From positions 1 through 7,676 of the forward strand of contig CATPBU010000329.1 of assembly GCA_955652455.1 (NCBI GenBank): a DNA stretch of 7,676 nucleotides. The letters are read 5' to 3'. Under the pieces are notes generated by a model, which was not told where the DNA came from, ran no database searches, and saw nothing but the letters and a program-made list of their open reading frames with translations. Shown piece by piece: positions 5,165-7,676 of the stretch (position 1 is the first letter of the stretch; each line of letters starts with the position of its first letter). Both the position numbers and the translations under genes were made by a program. Source of the DNA: Candidatus Dormiibacterota bacterium (lineage in GTDB: Bacteria; Chloroflexota; Dormibacteria; UBA8260).

Positions 5165-6352
5165 GTGCAGCTCTTCGACACCGCCACCCGCACGATCAAA
5201 ACGCTGACGCCGCACGATGGTCGCGTCGGTATGTACGTGTGCGGCATCACGCCGTACGAAGGCGGCCATGTCGGACATGCCTTCACCTATCACACCTTCG
5301 ACATCATCGCGCGCCGGCTGCGCTCCCACGGAGTCACTGTGCGCAGCGTCCGCAACGTAACCGACGTCGATGACGACATCCTCCGCGTCGCTCGCGAGCG
5401 CGGTGAGAATTTCCGCACGCTCGCCGACGCCGAGGCGCGCCGCTTCGACACGGACATGATCGAGCTCGGCATGCTGCCCGTCGACGCGTCGCCGCGGGCC
5501 ACCACCAGGGTGCACCGCATGGTGCAGTGGATCCTGCGCCTGGTGGAATGCGGCGCCGCCTACGACAGGGATGGCTGGGTGTACTTTGACGTCGATTACT
5601 ACCCGGAGTACGGGTCCCTGAGCCGCCTCGACCCCGCCGCGATGCTCGAGTTGTCGCGTCTGCGCGGAGCCGACCCGGATGATCCGCGCAAACGCAATCC
5701 GCTCGACTTCGTCCTCTGGCAGGTTTCGGCGGCGGGAGAACCGAGCTGGCCATCGCCGTGGAGCATGGGCCGCCCCGGCTGGCACATCGAGTGCACCGTG
5801 CTGGCCGCAACCGAGCTGTCGCTGCCGATGGAGCTCCACGGCGGCGGTGACGACCTCATCTACCCGCACCACGAGTCGGAAATCGCGCAGGCCGCGGCGG
5901 CCGGTGTCCCCGCGTTCTCACGGCACTGGGTCCATGTCGCCATGGTGGGCTACCACGGCGAGAAGATGAGCAAGTCGCTGGGCAACCTTGTGTTCGTGCG
6001 CGACCTGCTCTCGTCAACGCCCTCCGGCGTGGTGCGGCTGATGCTCTGCGCGCACCACCACCGCACCGCCTGGGAGTACAACGGCACCGAGCTCATCAGT
6101 GCACAGCTGCGCTACAACGACTACCAGGCGGCGATGAGCAGCGGCTTGCGCTTCACCAACACCGACGCGCAGGCCGTCTACGACGACTTCATCTCACGCA
6201 TCGACGACGACCTCGACACGCCGGGTGCGCTGGCGATCCTCGATGAGGTCGCCGCCCGGCCGGTGGTGCTGGGCAACGAGCAGGGTGCCAACGTGACCGC
6301 CGCTCAGGTGATGACGCGGCTGCTGACCATGCTCGGCGTCCGCCTCGACTGA
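5165..6352 (+). CDS. MshC/CysRS-like class I cysteine ligase
   Basis: The 395-residue protein is a class I synthetase that activates cysteine with ATP. Zinc/cysteine site residues are Cys26 (VCGITPY), Cys210 (GRPGWHIEC) and His235 (YPHHESE); the HIGH motif is HVGH (35-38) and KMSKS is exact (267-271). NVTDVDDDILR (64-74) is shared by CysRS and MshC. CGITPYEGGHVGHA resembles MshC, which joins Cys to glucosaminyl-inositol in mycothiol synthesis, and the length fits MshC (about 410) better than CysRS (about 460), with the terminal anticodon-binding part short or absent. However, HHESEIAQ (with Glu239) and KMSKSLGN look more like CysRS. I favour a MshC-like ligase, but a minimal cysteinyl-tRNA synthetase is possible. 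The gene lies downstream of the Nudix gene and ends 7 bp before a convergent gene. Confidence 0.8.
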   Translation: MQLFDTATRTIKTLTPHDGRVGMYVCGITPYEGGHVGHAFTYHTFDIIARRLRSHGVTVRSVRNVTDVDDDILRVARERGENFRTLADAEARRFDTDMIELGMLPVDASPRATTRVHRMVQWILRLVECGAAYDRDGWVYFDVDYYPEYGSLSRLDPAAMLELSRLRGADPDDPRKRNPLDFVLWQVSAAGEPSWPSPWSMGRPGWHIECTVLAATELSLPMELHGGGDDLIYPHHESEIAQAAAAGVPAFSRHWVHVAMVGYHGEKMSKSLGNLVFVRDLLSSTPSGVVRLMLCAHHHRTAWEYNGTELISAQLRYNDYQAAMSSGLRFTNTDAQAVYDDFISRIDDDLDTPGALAILDEVAARPVVLGNEQGANVTAAQVMTRLLTMLGVRLD

Positions 6353-6359
6353 CCGGCCG

Positions 6360-7052
6360 CTAGTGCACCAACCTGATGCGGTCGGCCTCTTCGTCGGCGC
6401 GCTGTTGGGCCATCTCGCTGGCGATGTGACTGAGGAAGAACTGCCGGAACAGCTCGCGCTGCTCCGCGTCGACCTGGCTGGTCACCTCCACCCCGGCGCG
6501 CCGCCGCGTCACCCATGGCGGCACCCCGCGCGCCACCACGAACGTTCCCACCCGGGCATCGACGAGAGCGTCGTCCGCGTCGGCGGCAACCTGCAGGCTC
6601 ACCTTGAGGCTCACACCGGTGGTCTCGATCAGCTTCCAGCTCCGTTCCCAACGCCGGCGCCGGTTCGCGTCGAAGATAACCGTGACCACGTCTTCGGTCT
6701 TGACCGTTTCGCTCTGCCGCGCAGTGTTCTTGAGCAGCGCCACGACGCCGTCGTTGATCGCGTCGGCCATCCAGTCCACCAGTGAGGCGCCGCGATTCTC
6801 CAGCTCGGGGAGAGACCGTGCCCCCGCACCCGCGCCGAGCGCGGTGATCGTGCTGGCGTGGCGCCGGCAGTAGACGACCCCGCCCACCATCGACCGGTGC
6901 TCCGGGCAGAACGCCGTCGTGCACGTCTGTCCGCGGCGATCGCGATAGGCGCAGGTGATCGCGGTGTTGTTGCTGCAACCGCGTTCCGCGCATGGCAGCG
7001 TGCCGGTCGGCTTGGCGAATTCTGGGGCGTGGCGTCGGAAGAGTGGTGGCAT
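6360..7052 (-). CDS. Cys/His-rich putative zinc-binding protein, unknown function
   Basis: I do not recognise a named family for this 230-residue protein. Residues 21-65 hold eight possible metal ligands: Cys21, Cys26, Cys34, Cys44, Cys49, His52, Cys62 and His65. They are spaced like a compact double zinc-binding module, with CPEH and CRRH ends reminiscent of B-box or AN1-like fingers. A Gly/Ala linker (about 71-80) leads to a helical segment (LVDWMADAINDGVVALLKNTA, about 91-111). Then comes a mixed, beta-rich charged region with VVTVIFDANRRRRWERSWKLIETTG and FVVARGVPPW, and finally a helical charged tail ending DRIRLVH. No signal peptide or membrane helix is seen. ATG 7050-7052 is chosen because it precedes the Cys module and the upstream frame overlaps aroF; Shine-Dalgarno is weak (AAGAG, 11 nt). 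It lies 29 bp after aroF on the same strand and is convergent with the ligase gene. Confidence 0.72.
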   Translation of the reverse strand: MPPLFRRHAPEFAKPTGTLPCAERGCSNNTAITCAYRDRRGQTCTTAFCPEHRSMVGGVVYCRRHASTITALGAGAGARSLPELENRGASLVDWMADAINDGVVALLKNTARQSETVKTEDVVTVIFDANRRRRWERSWKLIETTGVSLKVSLQVAADADDALVDARVGTFVVARGVPPWVTRRRAGVEVTSQVDAEQRELFRQFFLSHIASEMAQQRADEEADRIRLVH

Positions 7053-7078
7053 ATGCAGGTGCGCTCTTGCGCTGCCTG

Positions 7079-7084
7079 ATCCTA
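7079..7084 (-). promoter_or_regulatory. Candidate -10 element of the Cys/His-rich gene
   Basis: On the minus strand TAGGAT begins with the TAG stop codon of aroF and lies 26 nt before ATG 7052. It would give a leader of about 20 nt. Read-through from aroF is also possible. Confidence 0.4.
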
Positions 7085-7676
7085 CCGCGAGGCCTGTGAC
7101 GGACCAGCCACGATTTCGTGTTGCAATGCACTCGTGAGGCGGCGCACATCGTCCATGAGAGCGCTGAACTGCTCGAATGTCAGAGATTGGGGTCCGTCGC
7201 TGAGTGCCTCGTCGGGTGAGGGGTGCACCTCGATGAGCAGGCCGTCGGCGCCAGCGGCCACCGCCGCAAGCGCCATCGAGGGAACCAGGTGGCGGTGGCC
7301 GGTGGCATGGGAGGGATCGACGATGACGGGCAGGTGGGAGAGCTCCCTGACCACCGGAACCGCCGACAAGTCGAGGGTGTTCCTGGTCGCCGTCTCGAAG
7401 GTGCGGATGCCGCGCTCGCAGAGCACCACGTCGGGGTTGCCGTGGGCCACAACGTACTCGGCGCTCAGCAGCCACTCCTCGATGGTGCTGCTGAGGCCGC
7501 GCTTGAGGAGCACCGGCTTGCCGGCCTCACCGACTGCCTCGAGCAGGCTGAAGTTCTGCGCGTTGCGCGTGCCCACCTGGAGCATGTCGGCAGCCTCGGC
7601 GACTGCCTGCACGTCTCCCGGCGTCAGCACCTCGGTGACAACGGGAAGGCCGGTGAGCTCGCGGGCGCGCCGCAGG
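7082..7676 (-). CDS. aroF: DAHP synthase, type I-beta (5' part outside window)
   Basis: The C-terminal 197 residues are present, ending at TAG 7082-7084; the frame is open at base 7676. The enzyme condenses phosphoenolpyruvate with erythrose 4-phosphate, the first step of the shikimate pathway to aromatic amino acids. Diagnostic segments, in visible-residue numbering, are [12 protein letters not shown] (31-42), GKPVLLKRG (52-60), ERGIRTFE (87-94), [11 protein letters not shown] (116-126), [11 protein letters not shown] (142-152) and [12 protein letters not shown] (156-167). Metal ligands expected from this family are His123, Glu149 and Asp160, all present; the metal-binding Cys and any regulatory N-terminal domain lie outside the window. 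The family is normally about 340 residues, so roughly 60% is here. The pattern is that of the Bacillus/Thermotoga type rather than E. coli AroG. GTG 7628-7630 is internal, not the start. Confidence 0.93.
   Translation of the reverse strand, partial: LRRARELTGLPVVTEVLTPGDVQAVAEAADMLQVGTRNAQNFSLLEAVGEAGKPVLLKRGLSSTIEEWLLSAEYVVAHGNPDVVLCERGIRTFETATRNTLDLSAVPVVRELSHLPVIVDPSHATGHRHLVPSMALAAVAAGADGLLIEVHPSPDEALSDGPQSLTFEQFSALMDDVRRLTSALQHEIVAGPSQASR

Noticed and set aside
6304..7149. Minus-strand frame of 281 codons overlapping the Cys/His-rich gene
   Set aside because: It is Arg/Gly-rich low-complexity sequence in another frame of the same strand; the adjacent frame with ordered Cys/His motifs is the real gene.

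Overview
The window is a compact, GC-rich piece of bacterial chromosome. The high GC, GTG/TTG starts, many genes that appear leaderless (a TANNNT -10 box a few bases before the start codon), a mycothiol-type cysteine ligase and a maleylpyruvate-isomerase-fold protein suggest an actinobacterium or a GC-rich relative such as Dormibacterota/Chloroflexota. The sequence alone does not settle the phylum.

Layout, left to right. (1) The 3' end of a small two-helix membrane protein of YggT type. (2) A short-chain dehydrogenase gene that is broken: a frameshift near base 630 and no standard start codon. (3) An alpha/beta hydrolase of the monoacylglycerol-lipase type. (4) A short DUF2277 gene on the minus strand, convergent with the hydrolase and divergent from the next gene. 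(5) A plus-strand run of a DinB/maleylpyruvate-isomerase-like protein, a VOC (glyoxalase-fold) protein and a tyrosine-phosphatase-like protein. (6) A 104-bp perfect direct repeat (4375-4478 and 4490-4593) holding two hairpins and the 3' half of tRNA-Asp(GTC). The right copy is part of an intact tRNA gene on the minus strand; the left copy is a tRNA fragment. (7) A Nudix hydrolase and a MshC/CysRS-like cysteine ligase on the plus strand. (8) Converging on these from the right, a minus-strand Cys/His-rich protein of unknown function and the 3' part of a type I-beta DAHP synthase that runs off the window.

Most genes look like ordinary housekeeping or accessory metabolism. A possible link is low-molecular-weight thiol chemistry: the MshC-like ligase, the MDMPI-like protein with all three metal-ligand positions, and the VOC protein. 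They are not one operon, so this is only suggestive. I see no CRISPR array, transposase, toxin-antitoxin pair or clear defence system. The observations most worth checking are the doubly damaged SDR gene, the tRNA-Asp 3'-end duplication that breaks inside the anticodon, the repeated -10/6-nt/start-codon arrangement, the uncharacterised Cys/His-rich protein, and the mixed MshC/CysRS signatures of the ligase.
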